Origin: Chloroflexota bacterium
GTDB taxonomy: Bacteria > Chloroflexota > Anaerolineae > Anaerolineales > Anaerolineaceae
Assembly: GCA_012798455.1 (NCBI GenBank)
Contig: JAAZNC010000010.1
Location: 20,965 to 84,964, forward strand
DNA: 64,000 nt
Direction of reading: 5' to 3'
Below are positions 1 to 10,000 of the stretch, piece by piece. The first letter of the stretch is position 1; each line of letters begins with the position of its first letter. Made by a program: the position numbers and the translations under genes. The notes under the pieces were generated by a model that saw only the letters and a program-made list of their open reading frames with translations, searched no databases and was not told the DNA's origin.

Positions 1-791
1 CAACCCACATAAACTACCACATCCACATCCGACCAACGCGCTAACGATTGTTGGATGACCGTCTTGCCGGTTCCAAAACCACCCGGGATAATGGCAGATC
101 CACCTTTGGGGATAGGAAAGAACATATCGATAACACGTTTCCCGGTCACAAGCGGTTCCGCCAGATCCAAACGACGTTTGTATGGGCGTGCGCTGCGCAC
201 CGGCCAGACATGTTCCATCCCTACTTCAATGATCTTGCCATCTTCATTCTTGATCTTCGCTACCGATTCAGCCAGTGTTAACTCACCTTCGCATATCTCA
301 ACGATCTCCCCGCTTAAATGGGGGGGAACCATAACCCGATGGGTGATGCTTTGCGTTTCTGGCACTTCTCCCAAGATATTACCGGCATGCACAATATCAC
401 CACTTTTCACCAGCGGATTAAATCTCCATTTTCTATCTTGTGGAAGCGAATCTTCGGTTACACCACGTTGAAGGAAATTCCCTTCAACATCTGCCAGTTT
501 CGTTAAAGGTCTTTGCAGACCATCAAATATTTGACCCATCAGTCCAGGTCCCAAGTGAGCAATCAAAGGATGTCCGGTACCCATGATTGGTTCCCCTATT
601 TTCAAACCAGAAGTTTCCTCATAAACTTGAATGGTGGCTTGTTGACCAGACATGCGGATCACTTCCCCTACCAATTTTCCCTCACCCACCAAAACCATGT
701 CATGCAAACGGGCTCCCTCCAAACCGCTCACACCAACCACAGGGCCGGAGATTCTATTGATTATTCCGTATTTTTTATTTACTGCTTCCAT
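1..791 (-). CDS. atpA: V/A-type ATP synthase catalytic subunit A (3' part beyond window)
   Basis: This is the catalytic, ATP-hydrolysing or ATP-synthesising subunit of the V/A-type rotary ATPase. Only the N-terminal 263 or so residues lie in the window, and the reading frame runs open through position 1. The N-terminus has the expected beta-barrel sequence with a GPVVGV stretch, followed by the bulge domain. A Walker A motif GGFGTGKT lies near residue 250, close to the edge. The start ATG at 791-789 lies inside the end of the subunit F gene (17-nt overlap), so the two are probably translationally coupled. It is the last visible gene of a seven-gene operon, and subunits B and D would be expected just outside. 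Archaeal-style subunit letters are used here. Confidence 0.95.
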   Translation of the reverse strand, partial: MEAVNKKYGIINRISGPVVGVSGLEGARLHDMVLVGEGKLVGEVIRMSGQQATIQVYEETSGLKIGEPIMGTGHPLIAHLGPGLMGQIFDGLQRPLTKLADVEGNFLQRGVTEDSLPQDRKWRFNPLVKSGDIVHAGNILGEVPETQSITHRVMVPPHLSGEIVEICEGELTLAESVAKIKNEDGKIIEVGMEHVWPVRSARPYKRRLDLAEPLVTGKRVIDMFFPIPKGGSAIIPGGFGTGKTVIQQSLARWSDVDVVVYVG

Positions 792-1128
792 TAGATTCAC
801 CTTTGAAATGGATTTGAACTCCAGTTGCATGCCGGATCATATTATAGAAATATTTCTGATTTAGTCTGTTATCCATTTTGGTTGATTTTCCCGGAATGGT
901 CACCAATGCCAGATGTTTACAATCATAAACTTCTTTAATTAATTTGTGATCCATTTGTGAAAAAAGCTCATCGTCAATCGCCAGTAAAACCGGTTCGCAA
1001 CTATCAATGAATTTTTTCACCAATTCAGTAGCTTCTTTTACATTTGTCACCCCATATGCCTCATTACCTGCCAAACGGTATCCGTTTGCCATACTAACTG
1101 AAGTGATCACAACCAATTTATTCATCAC
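775..1128 (-). CDS. atpF: V/A-type ATP synthase subunit F
   Basis: This 117-residue protein fits the small subunit F of the central stalk in length and operon position, between subunits C and A. The N-terminus LVVITSVSMANGYRLAG fits the family start (a beta strand leading into G-x-x-L-A-G). The fold is a small Rossmann-like alpha/beta domain that binds the D subunit of the rotor. The start ATG overlaps the stop of subunit C by 4 nt (ATGA), and the 3' end overlaps the start of subunit A. A second ATG follows immediately, so the start could be one codon later. Confidence 0.88.
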   Translation of the reverse strand: MMNKLVVITSVSMANGYRLAGNEAYGVTNVKEATELVKKFIDSCEPVLLAIDDELFSQMDHKLIKEVYDCKHLALVTIPGKSTKMDNRLNQKYFYNMIRHATGVQIHFKGESNGSSK

Positions 1129-2183
1129 AACACTTCCAGATGTTCAATAATATCCGCTGAATCAAAACCCAACTGGACCCCTTTGGCGATCCACCAGAGA
1201 TTTTGCATCTCATTTGTTTTACGAACCAGAAAACCGATCGGAACGCCTACCCCCAGAGGATCTTCAATTGGGTATTCTGCAGCGCGTTTCAACAGCATTT
1301 TCCGCAATCTTTCTTCAAACTCAGTAAGCAAACCGGTTCGACTATATTCCGTCAAAGCTGCTTGCAAACACACATAGTACGGTGTTCCTATTAACCGTTC
1401 AATTGCTTTTTCGACATTTTTTTCTTCTGAGATTGAAATCAACATGGAACGCGAAATCGTGCCAGCATTGATGAAACAATCTTTGATATCCAAATGATTG
1501 GATGTAATAATTTCGGGATTCTTCGCAGCTCTTAGTGCACACATGATATTCTCTTGATCAGCATGGATAGAGAAATATTCTTTTAGTGGCAACGTCTGAT
1601 CAAGTATTTTTGCGTTCTCTTCGATGATATTTTGGAAAAAATTCTTCTCAAGCATCAATTCGATTTGTGCACCTTGCAGAGAAGGGAGCAAGGTTTGATT
1701 CTTTAGAAGAATATCTGTATATGGAATATGAAACGCGATCATTTTCGTGATGAGATCACTGAAATTCCTGCTCGTCGAAAGTTCACGCAGAATATTAAAG
1801 GAAATGTTGCCCGATCGAGTCAGCAAATCTTGGATTTCAGGTTGAGCAACATCACCGAGTATCCCTCTTACTATCGTATGAATATTCTGGAGATCATTGA
1901 ATGAAAAGATCAATCCGATCTTATCCCAAGCTGTGTCAGTATAAAATTTGTGATAATCGCTGAAGACCTTCTCTGATTCGAGTTTCAAACAGGTGTGCAC
2001 TGTTTGAATGCCACTTGAATGAGTAAGTGCTTTTTCAACAGAGGGTTTATATGCAGTCTTGATTAGTAGTGAAAGGAACCCGTCCATATTGTCGGCACGG
2101 GTTAATTCCTCTAGCGTCTCTTGCGCTAATAATCGGGATAACCGGGCGCGAAGCCGTGTATTCCCATAATCGAATGTTGACAT
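1125..2183 (-). CDS. atpC: V/A-type ATP synthase subunit C
   Basis: This 352-residue, largely helical protein begins with a YGNTRLRARLSRLL segment typical of the V/A-ATPase C (eukaryotic d-like) subunit. That subunit couples the central rotor stalk to the membrane K ring. Length and operon slot (after E, before F) agree with the family. The gene starts 3 nt downstream of the subunit E stop and overlaps subunit F by 4 nt. No strong Shine-Dalgarno sequence precedes it, which fits translational coupling. Sequence conservation in this subunit is low, so the call rests on the N-terminal motif together with context. Confidence 0.9.
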   Translation of the reverse strand: MSTFDYGNTRLRARLSRLLAQETLEELTRADNMDGFLSLLIKTAYKPSVEKALTHSSGIQTVHTCLKLESEKVFSDYHKFYTDTAWDKIGLIFSFNDLQNIHTIVRGILGDVAQPEIQDLLTRSGNISFNILRELSTSRNFSDLITKMIAFHIPYTDILLKNQTLLPSLQGAQIELMLEKNFFQNIIEENAKILDQTLPLKEYFSIHADQENIMCALRAAKNPEIITSNHLDIKDCFINAGTISRSMLISISEEKNVEKAIERLIGTPYYVCLQAALTEYSRTGLLTEFEERLRKMLLKRAAEYPIEDPLGVGVPIGFLVRKTNEMQNLWWIAKGVQLGFDSADIIEHLEVL

Positions 2184-2186
2184 TAT

Positions 2187-2804
2187 TTATGAGCCTTGCG
2201 TTGTTTTCTCATCAAAAAACAATGACAATTTTTGCTGTAAAATGGGCTTGGCACGTTCAAAGCGATCGTTCAACGTGTTGTAGACGCAAACCTTCCCGTC
2301 AATACTCGAAGCGTCACAACCACCCCAACATTCCAGGTCATACTTGAATTGAAGTTCGACCGCCGCATTTCCCTTGAACCCTTTAACCAACTCTTTATCT
2401 GCCGGATCAAACGAAAGAACAATTACTTTTTCATTCCCAAGTGAAGGAATCAGGTCTTCTATAGCCTCATCAGTCAGAGAAATCAAAAGTGATTTATATT
2501 CTTTCGAAGAACTTCTAACCCGTTCCAATTGGCTTTTTACTTCGTTCAGAGTTTTTTGGATCAGTTTTTGGCGAGCGTCCGATACATTTTGCAGATATTG
2601 CATCTCTGCTTGTTGTTTAATTAATGCAGCCTCACGGTTTAAACGAACCCGACCTTCCTGTTCAAGATTGGCACGGATCTGTTCCGCTTCTTTTTTATAG
2701 TCTGTTTCTATATCCTTGATGCGTTGATCTGTTTGCTGCTTTATTCCGGCAATCTGTTTTTCTGCAATATCCAGAATCCCATCTAGGATAGCATCAAATT
2801 CCAT
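2187..2804 (-). CDS. atpE: V/A-type ATP synthase subunit E
   Basis: This 205-residue protein is a peripheral stator stalk component. The first 110 or so residues are charged and heptad-like, rich in Glu, Lys, Gln and Arg, and would form a long coiled coil with subunit H/G. The C-terminal half is a mixed alpha/beta head that binds the A3B3 crown. A GGAG ribosome-binding site precedes the ATG. It lies 16 nt downstream of the K subunit gene and 3 nt upstream of C. The call is based on architecture and the conserved order H-I-K-E-C-F-A. Confidence 0.9.
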   Translation of the reverse strand: MEFDAILDGILDIAEKQIAGIKQQTDQRIKDIETDYKKEAEQIRANLEQEGRVRLNREAALIKQQAEMQYLQNVSDARQKLIQKTLNEVKSQLERVRSSSKEYKSLLISLTDEAIEDLIPSLGNEKVIVLSFDPADKELVKGFKGNAAVELQFKYDLECWGGCDASSIDGKVCVYNTLNDRFERAKPILQQKLSLFFDEKTTQGS

Positions 2805-2820
2805 TAAGATATTTCTCCAA

Positions 2821-3033
2821 TCAGCCCATCAAAATAATGGCAGCAACAGCAAAGCCCAGAATGACCAGGGTTTCAGGAATTGCAACCAGAATAATGATCG
2901 AACCCAGCAGTTCCGGTTTTTCAGCAATAGCGCCAACACCGGCAGACCCGATACCTCTCTGAGCCATACCAGTTGCCAAAGCAGTTAAACCAATTGCTAA
3001 CGCTGCAGCCAGTTTGATAATTGCTACATCCAT
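2821..3033 (-). CDS. atpK: V/A-type ATP synthase membrane rotor subunit K (c-like)
   Basis: This 70-residue proteolipid forms the ion-translocating rotor ring. Two hydrophobic helices flank a polar loop with a GVGAIAEKPE motif. The ion-binding glutamate is E54, inside PETLVI in helix 2, and Q25 lies in helix 1. It is the single-hairpin form (two helices), not the four-helix form of Enterococcus NtpK. A GGAG ribosome-binding site lies just upstream of the ATG. The Q25/E54/T55 arrangement raises the possibility of Na+ rather than H+ coupling, discussed as a finding. Confidence 0.95.
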   Translation of the reverse strand: MDVAIIKLAAALAIGLTALATGMAQRGIGSAGVGAIAEKPELLGSIIILVAIPETLVILGFAVAAIILMG

Positions 3034-3052
3034 GATTTTTCTCCTTTCTAAA

Positions 3053-4960
3053 CTATTCTTCAGTTTCCACTAAAACACGTTTCCTGAAAGGGGAAAATGG
3101 ATTATTTCCACCTTCGTAGAATTTTCTGAAGAATTCAACATATTGTAGACGCAGACTTTGGATGGTGGGGCTGAACGCACCCATAATGATATTCAGAGAG
3201 TGGATCAATCCCGCTGCCACAATCCCTATTACCACATTTCCAACCATTCCTACCATATCATTGGCTACCTTAGCCAAGAAAACTGAAGCCAAGCCAAGTG
3301 CAGCAATTCTTAAGTAGGAGAGGATATTTCCCAACAATCCGACAAATTCGATCGGTCCCAGTATCACACCGGTCTTCCCGTAAGAAGCACCCAGCAAAAC
3401 AATACCAGCCCCTAACAAAACATAACCCGGAATACTGACCACGACGGGTAAAATATCGATCATTTTTCCAACCAATAACAATAATCCACTCAACCCGACC
3501 AGCATACCCCCACGTTCAAGGGTATGGGTTCTATTATGATGTTTGATCGCATTCCAAACGCCTAACATCAAACCCAGTACAACATGAAATACTCCCACTC
3601 CAATTACCATATATAGGAGTTTCATCGTGCTACCCGGCTCAGAGCGATCCAGAAGAATTGGTTTTATACCAATACTGCTACCCAATGTGCCCATAAACTC
3701 GCCAAACATGAACCCAAAAAATACCGTCCATATTGAGCCATATGTGATGGTTCTGAGGAGGTCAGCAAAAATGCCCTTGGTCACTTTGCGGGAAAGTAAA
3801 GCAGCCAGGGCGAATAAAATAACTCCGTATCCCACATCCCCCACCATCATCCCAAAGAAGATCGGCATGAAGATCGCCATCAATCTGCTGGGATCGATAT
3901 CGAAATAGGCTGGAATGGCACGCATTTTTGTCAGGTTTTCGAAGGGTTTCAATATTTTGGGATTTTCCATCAAAACCGGGACCTTATCGCGCAGTTCTTT
4001 CGGCACATCCAATTGATTGAGCAAAATATCGCGGCTGACTTTTTGATGCAGGTGATTCTTCAGATTCTGAACCTCACCCACGGGAACCCAACCATATACT
4101 GTAAAGGTGTGCTCGGTCTCTCCAAGGCGGGAATAGATCTCAAATTCATCCAAAACGTTCAAGCAGGTCATTTGCCAAGCATGCAGATAAGGTGCCCAGG
4201 TGCTGGCCAATTCACGATAACGATCATCCACATTATCCAGTTCTTTATGGTCGTTCTCGATTTGTTTTTCAATCTTTTCCTGCGCTTCAGCAGAAGAGAG
4301 GCTGGTATATTCTTCGGGCAGCACAAGCTGAGTGATTTTCTCTCTTTCAAGATAATTTTCTACTGAAATCACCAGATCGCGTGGTAAGACGCCGATCAAT
4401 GCATTGGTCGATTCTCCCACTTTGACATTTACCATCTCAAATTTTCCCTGTGTCATGGTTCGCAACTGGTTGATCAGCATATTCATCGAGCGAGTTTGCG
4501 TGGAATGCAAAAGAGCGCCAATGGTAGCATTTCCCGATTTTTTGGCAGATTCAGGTAATAATGGCACCATAATCTTCAGGATCTCACGATATTTCGAAAG
4601 TGAGACAAGGTCATCCTGCAGACTTTCTTTATGTCGGGTTAACTGTTGAACGATCGTCGCGATCTGTTCTACTTTTTCTGCGATGATTTTGATCGAAGAA
4701 GAATCCACAACATCTTTTGGGGGTGAAATAAATATTTTTTTAAAGAGCTCTTCCAACCCATTGATCTTGGCATTAATGAGGTCAATTGATTCGCGCTTTT
4801 GTATCATCTCATAAGTCAGGTTGAAAGGTTGCATGTAAACATTCGAAAGATTTCGAATATCATCAATTTGCATGATTCCCATATCATGCAGTTCACGTAC
4901 TGTATCGGGTAAACTTGCTTTTAGCCCGATGATCTCAATACGTGACATTTTGCTGATCAT
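3053..4960 (-). CDS. atpI: V/A-type ATP synthase membrane subunit I (a-like)
   Basis: This 635-residue subunit forms the ion half-channels next to the K ring. The N-terminal half (about 1-340) is cytoplasmic and holds long helices. The C-terminal half carries about eight membrane segments, starting near residue 365 with the family motif FFGMMVGDVGYG. The essential arginine is expected near residue 550, in the SYLRIAALGLA motif. The start ATG overlaps the end of the upstream H/G-like gene (ATGA), with GGAG 8 nt ahead. Length and motifs match bacterial and archaeal subunit I. Confidence 0.96.
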   Translation of the reverse strand: MISKMSRIEIIGLKASLPDTVRELHDMGIMQIDDIRNLSNVYMQPFNLTYEMIQKRESIDLINAKINGLEELFKKIFISPPKDVVDSSSIKIIAEKVEQIATIVQQLTRHKESLQDDLVSLSKYREILKIMVPLLPESAKKSGNATIGALLHSTQTRSMNMLINQLRTMTQGKFEMVNVKVGESTNALIGVLPRDLVISVENYLEREKITQLVLPEEYTSLSSAEAQEKIEKQIENDHKELDNVDDRYRELASTWAPYLHAWQMTCLNVLDEFEIYSRLGETEHTFTVYGWVPVGEVQNLKNHLHQKVSRDILLNQLDVPKELRDKVPVLMENPKILKPFENLTKMRAIPAYFDIDPSRLMAIFMPIFFGMMVGDVGYGVILFALAALLSRKVTKGIFADLLRTITYGSIWTVFFGFMFGEFMGTLGSSIGIKPILLDRSEPGSTMKLLYMVIGVGVFHVVLGLMLGVWNAIKHHNRTHTLERGGMLVGLSGLLLLVGKMIDILPVVVSIPGYVLLGAGIVLLGASYGKTGVILGPIEFVGLLGNILSYLRIAALGLASVFLAKVANDMVGMVGNVVIGIVAAGLIHSLNIIMGAFSPTIQSLRLQYVEFFRKFYEGGNNPFSPFRKRVLVETEE

Positions 4961-5352
4961 GAGAGCATCTCCTTCGATACTTTACCCAGTATGAACTTAA
5001 GGCTAATATCAACAGCATCAGGGATAACATCCTGTCCATTTTTTAAAATACGTGCGGCTTCAACATCCGATTGCTTGATTTTTTCTTCTGCTTTTGCGCG
5101 TGCCTTTTCAAGTCCTCTATCAACTAAACGAGACCTGGCACGTCTACCGCTGGCATATACTTCTTTTCTCGATGCAGCAGCCTTATCCTGAACATCAGAA
5201 ACCCGTTTTTCAGCATCTTTTCTGGCTGTGGCAATCCGTTCGGCAGAATTGACTTCTGCTTTCATTATTTTCTCAAGTAAGATTTCGGGGTCTTCTTGAT
5301 ATTGTTGTTCCTGAATTACCATCTTTTTCATATCAGTGATTATAAACCTCAC
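4957..5352 (-). CDS. V/A-type ATP synthase stator coiled-coil subunit (H/G-like)
   Basis: This is a 131-residue, highly charged, mostly helical protein, rich in Lys, Glu, Ala and Arg with heptad spacing. It is the first gene of the ATPase operon, where the peripheral stalk subunit H (archaeal) or F (NtpF) is encoded. The track-length start is GTG at 5352. An ATG seven codons later (5331), beginning MKKMVIQEQ, is an equally good start, and neither has a strong ribosome-binding site. A predicted promoter lies just upstream. Its 3' end overlaps subunit I by 4 nt. Sequence alone would not identify it; the operon position does. Confidence 0.8.
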   Translation of the reverse strand: MRFIITDMKKMVIQEQQYQEDPEILLEKIMKAEVNSAERIATARKDAEKRVSDVQDKAAASRKEVYASGRRARSRLVDRGLEKARAKAEEKIKQSDVEAARILKNGQDVIPDAVDISLKFILGKVSKEMLS

Positions 5353-5367
5353 TTTAAACGACTCGCT

Positions 5368-5396
5368 ATCTTAATCCTTCTCTAACAATTCGTCAA
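5368..5396 (-). promoter_or_regulatory. Predicted sigma-70 promoter of the V/A-ATPase operon
   Basis: Read on the minus strand, a TTGACG -35 box (5396-5391) and a TAAGAT -10 box (5373-5368) are separated by exactly 17 nt. Transcription would start near 5361, about 9 nt before the GTG and 30 nt before the ATG of the first ATPase gene. The divergent lpd gene has its own -10 box about 70 nt away. Confidence 0.55.
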
Positions 5397-5440
5397 TAAT
5401 TATTTCACAAAGTTTCCGCTAAGCTGAATATGAAAACATG

Positions 5441-5446
5441 TATAAT
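5441..5446 (+). promoter_or_regulatory. Predicted -10 box of lpd
   Basis: A perfect TATAAT at 5441-5446 is followed by CGCT. The same ten bases occur at the secA promoter (6978-6987). No good -35 hexamer is visible at 17 nt. The start of transcription would be near 5453, about 46 nt before the lpd ATG. Confidence 0.45.
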
Positions 5447-5498
5447 CGCTTAAGTATAGGACATTTTGCATATCTGTTTAAAATGGAGATAACACAGT

Positions 5499-6896
5499 AT
5501 GAAAGAATATGATATCGTCGTTATCGGGGCTGGTCCCGGTGGGTATGTCGCTGCAATACGCTCAGCGCAGCTTGGTATAAAAACGGCAATTATTGAGAAA
5601 AAATGGCTGGGAGGAGTCTGTTTGAATGTAGGATGCATTCCCTCCAAAGCATTATTGAAGAACGCCGAAATTGCGCGGACGTTAAGAGAAGAAGCCAAGG
5701 ATTACGGGATTCAGGGAGATAACATATCCATTGATTACGGCATTGCAGTCAAGCGCAGCCGGCGTGTCTCCGACCGGCTGACGCGCGGGGTCAGTTTCTT
5801 AATGAAGAAAAACAAGATCGATGTATACGAAGGTAGTGCACTTCTGAAAGAAAAAGATGTGGTTGAGATAACACTTAATGATGGAAAAAAGGAGGAATTG
5901 AAATCCAGAAATGTCATTCTGGCAAGTGGTGCACATCCCTTTATATTGCCCGGTTGGAACTATGATGGAAAAAGGATCCTCACTTATGAGGATGCTATTC
6001 TGCAAGAAAAACTTCCGAAATCAGTAGTCATTATTGGTGCCGGTGCCATTGGTGCAGAATTTGCTACTGTCTGGAGTTCATACGGCGCCAAGGTCAGCAT
6101 CGTGGAAATGTTACCCAACATTCTCCCACTGGAAGATGAAGACTTGAGTACAGAGCTACAAAAAGCTTTTCAAAAACGTGGGATCGAGATCTTTACCGCT
6201 CATCGCGTTGAAACGATCGAACCCACTGCAAAAGGAGTGAAGATCACTGTAACCCACGAAGGTGAGACAAAAACCCTCGAAGCAGAACAAGCCCTGGTAG
6301 CAGTTGGTTTTAAAGCCAACACTGAAAACCTGGGATTGGAAAAAGTAGGAGTCGCTCTGGATCAACGTGGATTCATCAATGTTGATGAGCATATGGCTAC
6401 TAACGTTCCTGGAATTTGGGCAGTAGGGGATGTGACCGGTAAATTACTACTGGCGCATGCAGCTTCAGCGATGGGAATCCATTGTGTTGAGACGATCAAG
6501 GGCTTGAAACCAAGATCGATCGATTTCGGTATGATCCCCAGCGCTACCTACTGCTACCCACAGGTAGCTTCTTTTGGTCTCACTGAAAAACAAGCCAAAG
6601 AAGCCGGCAAAGATATCAAGATCGGAAAATTCCCATTCCAAGCAAATGGTAAATCACTTGGATTGGGTGAAAGCAATGGCTTTGTCAAGATCATCGTAGA
6701 TGCGAAATATGGAGAATTGCTGGGTGCTCATATGATCGGACCGGAAGTATCAGAACTGCTGCCGGAACTAACTCTCGCGCAACAATCCGAATTGACCATC
6801 GAGGAACTCGCTCACAATATCCATGCACATCCAACATTGAGTGAAGCGATCATGGAAGCGGCTGAAGATGCTCTGGGGCATGCGATCCATATATAG
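5499..6896 (+). CDS. lpdA: Dihydrolipoyl dehydrogenase (E3)
   Basis: This 465-residue flavoprotein oxidises dihydrolipoamide with NAD+ in 2-oxoacid dehydrogenase or glycine cleavage complexes. The N-terminal FAD motif is IGAGPGGY (about 9-16). The redox disulfide is C41 and C46 in GGVCLNVGCIPSK. The NAD motif is IGAGAIGAEF near residue 180. The C-terminal catalytic His-Glu pair is H444 and E449 in HPTLSEA, which separates it from mercuric and glutathione reductases. A GGAG sits 10 nt before the ATG. It is a monocistronic gene here, with no E1 or E2 neighbours, so which complex it serves cannot be said. It is followed by a strong terminator. Confidence 0.96.
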   Translation: MKEYDIVVIGAGPGGYVAAIRSAQLGIKTAIIEKKWLGGVCLNVGCIPSKALLKNAEIARTLREEAKDYGIQGDNISIDYGIAVKRSRRVSDRLTRGVSFLMKKNKIDVYEGSALLKEKDVVEITLNDGKKEELKSRNVILASGAHPFILPGWNYDGKRILTYEDAILQEKLPKSVVIIGAGAIGAEFATVWSSYGAKVSIVEMLPNILPLEDEDLSTELQKAFQKRGIEIFTAHRVETIEPTAKGVKITVTHEGETKTLEAEQALVAVGFKANTENLGLEKVGVALDQRGFINVDEHMATNVPGIWAVGDVTGKLLLAHAASAMGIHCVETIKGLKPRSIDFGMIPSATYCYPQVASFGLTEKQAKEAGKDIKIGKFPFQANGKSLGLGESNGFVKIIVDAKYGELLGAHMIGPEVSELLPELTLAQQSELTIEELAHNIHAHPTLSEAIMEAAEDALGHAIHI

Positions 6897-6928
6897 GTAA
6901 TATCCACACTCGGATTGAAACAAATAAT

Positions 6929-6964
6929 ACAATGGGTTGATGTTTCAACCCATTGTTCTTTTTT
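6929..6964 (+). terminator. Rho-independent terminator after lpd
   Basis: A perfect 12-bp stem (6929-6940 with 6945-6956) closes a 4-nt loop and is followed by a T-rich run. It isolates lpd from secA. Confidence 0.9.
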
Positions 6965-6974
6965 AACACCGCTA

Positions 6975-6983
6975 TGCTATAAT
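6975..6983 (+). promoter_or_regulatory. Predicted extended -10 promoter of secA
   Basis: TG at 6975-6976, one base, then TATAAT at 6978-6983 forms a complete extended -10 element. It starts 11 nt after the lpd terminator T-run. Transcription would begin near 6990, giving a leader of only about 14 nt that still contains GAGG. Confidence 0.6.
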
Positions 6984-7003
6984 CGCTCTCGCAGAGGTGC
7001 CAA

Positions 7004-10000
7004 ATGGCAAGAAAGAATCAAAAATCAATCGGAAAGTTAGCAACAGGCAAAGATTTTAAAAAGATCGTTTCTCTGATCATGCAAATTGATGGGCTCGAAG
7101 AAGAATACGAAAAACTATCGGCTGAAGCATTAAAACATAAAACCGTTGAATTCAAAGAGCAATTAAATGAAGGGGGAAACCTTTCCGAGATACTCCCTGA
7201 AGCATTCGCAGCTGTTCGCGAGGCAAGCAAACGCACACTAGGGCTCCGTCACTATGACGTACAACTCATCGGTGGTGTTGTCATGCATGAGGGCAAGATC
7301 GCCGAAATGCGCACCGGTGAAGGGAAAACACTGGTAGCAACTCTGCCTTTATATCTCAATGCATTAACGGGAAAAGGAGTTCACCTTGTTACTGTCAACG
7401 ATTATCTTGCCCGACGTGATGCGCGTTGGATGGCTCCCATTTACAATGCCTTGGGACTTTCGATCGGTGTGTTGCAGATGGCAACCAGAACAGAAAATGG
7501 CAGAATGGCTTTTATGGTCGACCTCGAAAAGCGCTCCGGAAAAGAGGAAGAAGATCAGCTCAAACTAGTCCCACGACATGAAGCTTATCTGGCAGATATT
7601 ACTTACGGCACCAACAATGAATTCGGCTTTGATTATCTGCGTGACAATCTGGTCAGCCGGTTGCAAGATCGTGTTCAACGCGGACATAATTACGCCATCG
7701 TGGATGAAATCGACAATATTTTGATCGATGAAGCCAGAACGCCGTTGATCATCTCGGGCTCCGCTTCTGAAGATGTAGCCTGGTATGAACAGATGGCGAA
7801 AGTAGTCAGGCAGCTTAATGAAGAAGATTACGAATTAGACGAAAAAAATCGCAACGTATCGTTAACTGAGTTGGGTGAAGTGCATGTCGAAGAACTGCTA
7901 AATACCACCCTGCGTGACCCCAATCGCCCGGAAGATATTACCCCAGAGCAGGCGCGCCTGTTAGGATATCTGGAACAGGCATTGAAAGCCAAGCTGCTGT
8001 TTGCACGTAATAAAGATTACATCGTTCAAAATAATGAGATCATTATCGTTGATGAATTTACCGGTCGCCTGATGCCAGGCAGGCGCTGGTCTGAAGGGTT
8101 GCACCAGGCCGTAGAAGCAAAAGAGGGTGTAAAAGTCAAACCCGAAAACATCACCCAGGCAACTATCACTCTGCAGAACTATTTTCGCATGTATGACAAG
8201 TTAGCTGGCATGACCGGTACTGCTTTAACCGAAGCTGAAGAATTCTTCACTATTTATGAATTGGATGTCATCCCTATTCCTACCAACCTGGATTATTCAG
8301 TCGAACAATCCAATTCTGATCTGAACATTCATCAAAGGAAAGATGAAGAAGGTTATCAATATACCTATTATTCTTATCAAGATGATCCAGAACAACAAGA
8401 AGTTTTTTGGAAGCGAAAAGATTATCCTGATATTGTCTACCAGAATCGAGAAGCAAAGCTGCGAGCTATTTGTTTGGAAATTGTGCGCTTCAATGCCATC
8501 GGACGTCCTCAATTAGTAGGCACTACTTCGATTGTTCATTCCGAAGAACTCTCCACCCGTTTGAACCGTGACCCACTACGCTTATTATTACAGATCGTCC
8601 TTCTAAAAGCACTCTGGCGCGAAAAATTTCAGATCAAAGATGTTGAAAGAGCCATTCCAGAATTGGAATCACTCGAAAATTCGCTGGATTCATTATCTCC
8701 TGCCATATTAAGAAATTTTGCTCAGAAAGCCGCGATCGAGAGCATCTCTCTGGAAAAAACCGAGAACCAGAACATCCTTGCCGATCTGCTGAATATCCCT
8801 GAAGAGAATATTCCACGTTTACAAAGCATTTTAAACAACGGCATCAAACACCAGGTATTAAATGCTTTGAAGCATGACGAAGAATCCCAGATCATTGCGA
8901 ATGCAGGTGCTTTTGGCGCAGTCACCATCGCTACCAATATGGCTGGTCGTGGCGTTGATATCAAATTGGGCGGTGAATTGGATGAGCACATCCTGACCGA
9001 GATTGTGCAGGCATTAAAAGCAAACAATCTGGATCCTTATGACATGACCTATGAGAATATGGAAACTGCAATTCAGCAGCTTTCACCCGATCAATATATG
9101 GAACAAACAGAAAGTGTGCATGAATTCCTGCAGTTCATGGTGAACTTACGAAAAGTACGGCAGATCGGTGGATTGCATGTGATCGGTTCGGAGCGACATG
9201 AAGCACGCCGTATTGACAATCAGCTGCGCGGACGTGCCGCCCGTCAGGGTGACCCAGGGTCTTCCCGCTTCTACCTCTCGTTGGAAGATGATCTGATGCG
9301 CTTATTTGGCGGTGAGCGCGTTGAATCACTAATGGCTCTCTTCAAGATCGATAAATCACTACCGATCGAAAACCGCATGATCGGCAAATTGGTCGAACAG
9401 GCGCAAGAACGGGTGGAAGGGAACAACTTCGATATCCGCAAACATCTGCTTGAATATGATGATGTTTTGAACGATCAGCGCACACGCATCTATGCTGAAC
9501 GCGAGCGGGCTATTACCAAGGAAGATCTTTCTGATGATATCTGGAGCATGGTAGAAAGCGAACTGAGACGACGGGTTCCAGCCAGTTTAGAAGAATCTCA
9601 CTCAACCTGGAAATTGTGTGCCTTTTTGGATGAAATTCAACCGACCATTGTCAATCCGGCTTTGGATTTTGCACTGCCTTCCTATTCTTATCATTTACTG
9701 GCTGGGTACTTAAAGGATAATTTAACCATCGCACAATCACATGAGAAGAAAACTGCATTTCTTAAGCGATTCGCTGCTGATGTTATGGATGCTGAAGCCA
9801 AGTTTGTTACATCCAATATCTCTGAGTTAATTGAGCATACTGTGCTTAATTATGAAACACAGTTGAAAGAACGGCTTGATAATATTGAGACCTTCCTTGA
9901 AGGTATGCAAGAAAGTGAACCGGGTAGCATTGATGCCAGAACATTCCAGCAAGAATTGCAGAGCTATGTTCACATACGCCTGCAAATCAATCAAAATGAC

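Noticed and set aside
48..864. Several overlapping plus-strand frames at the left edge
   Set aside because: They lie antisense to atpA, whose protein motifs and operon position are clear; none has a recognisable domain or ribosome-binding site.
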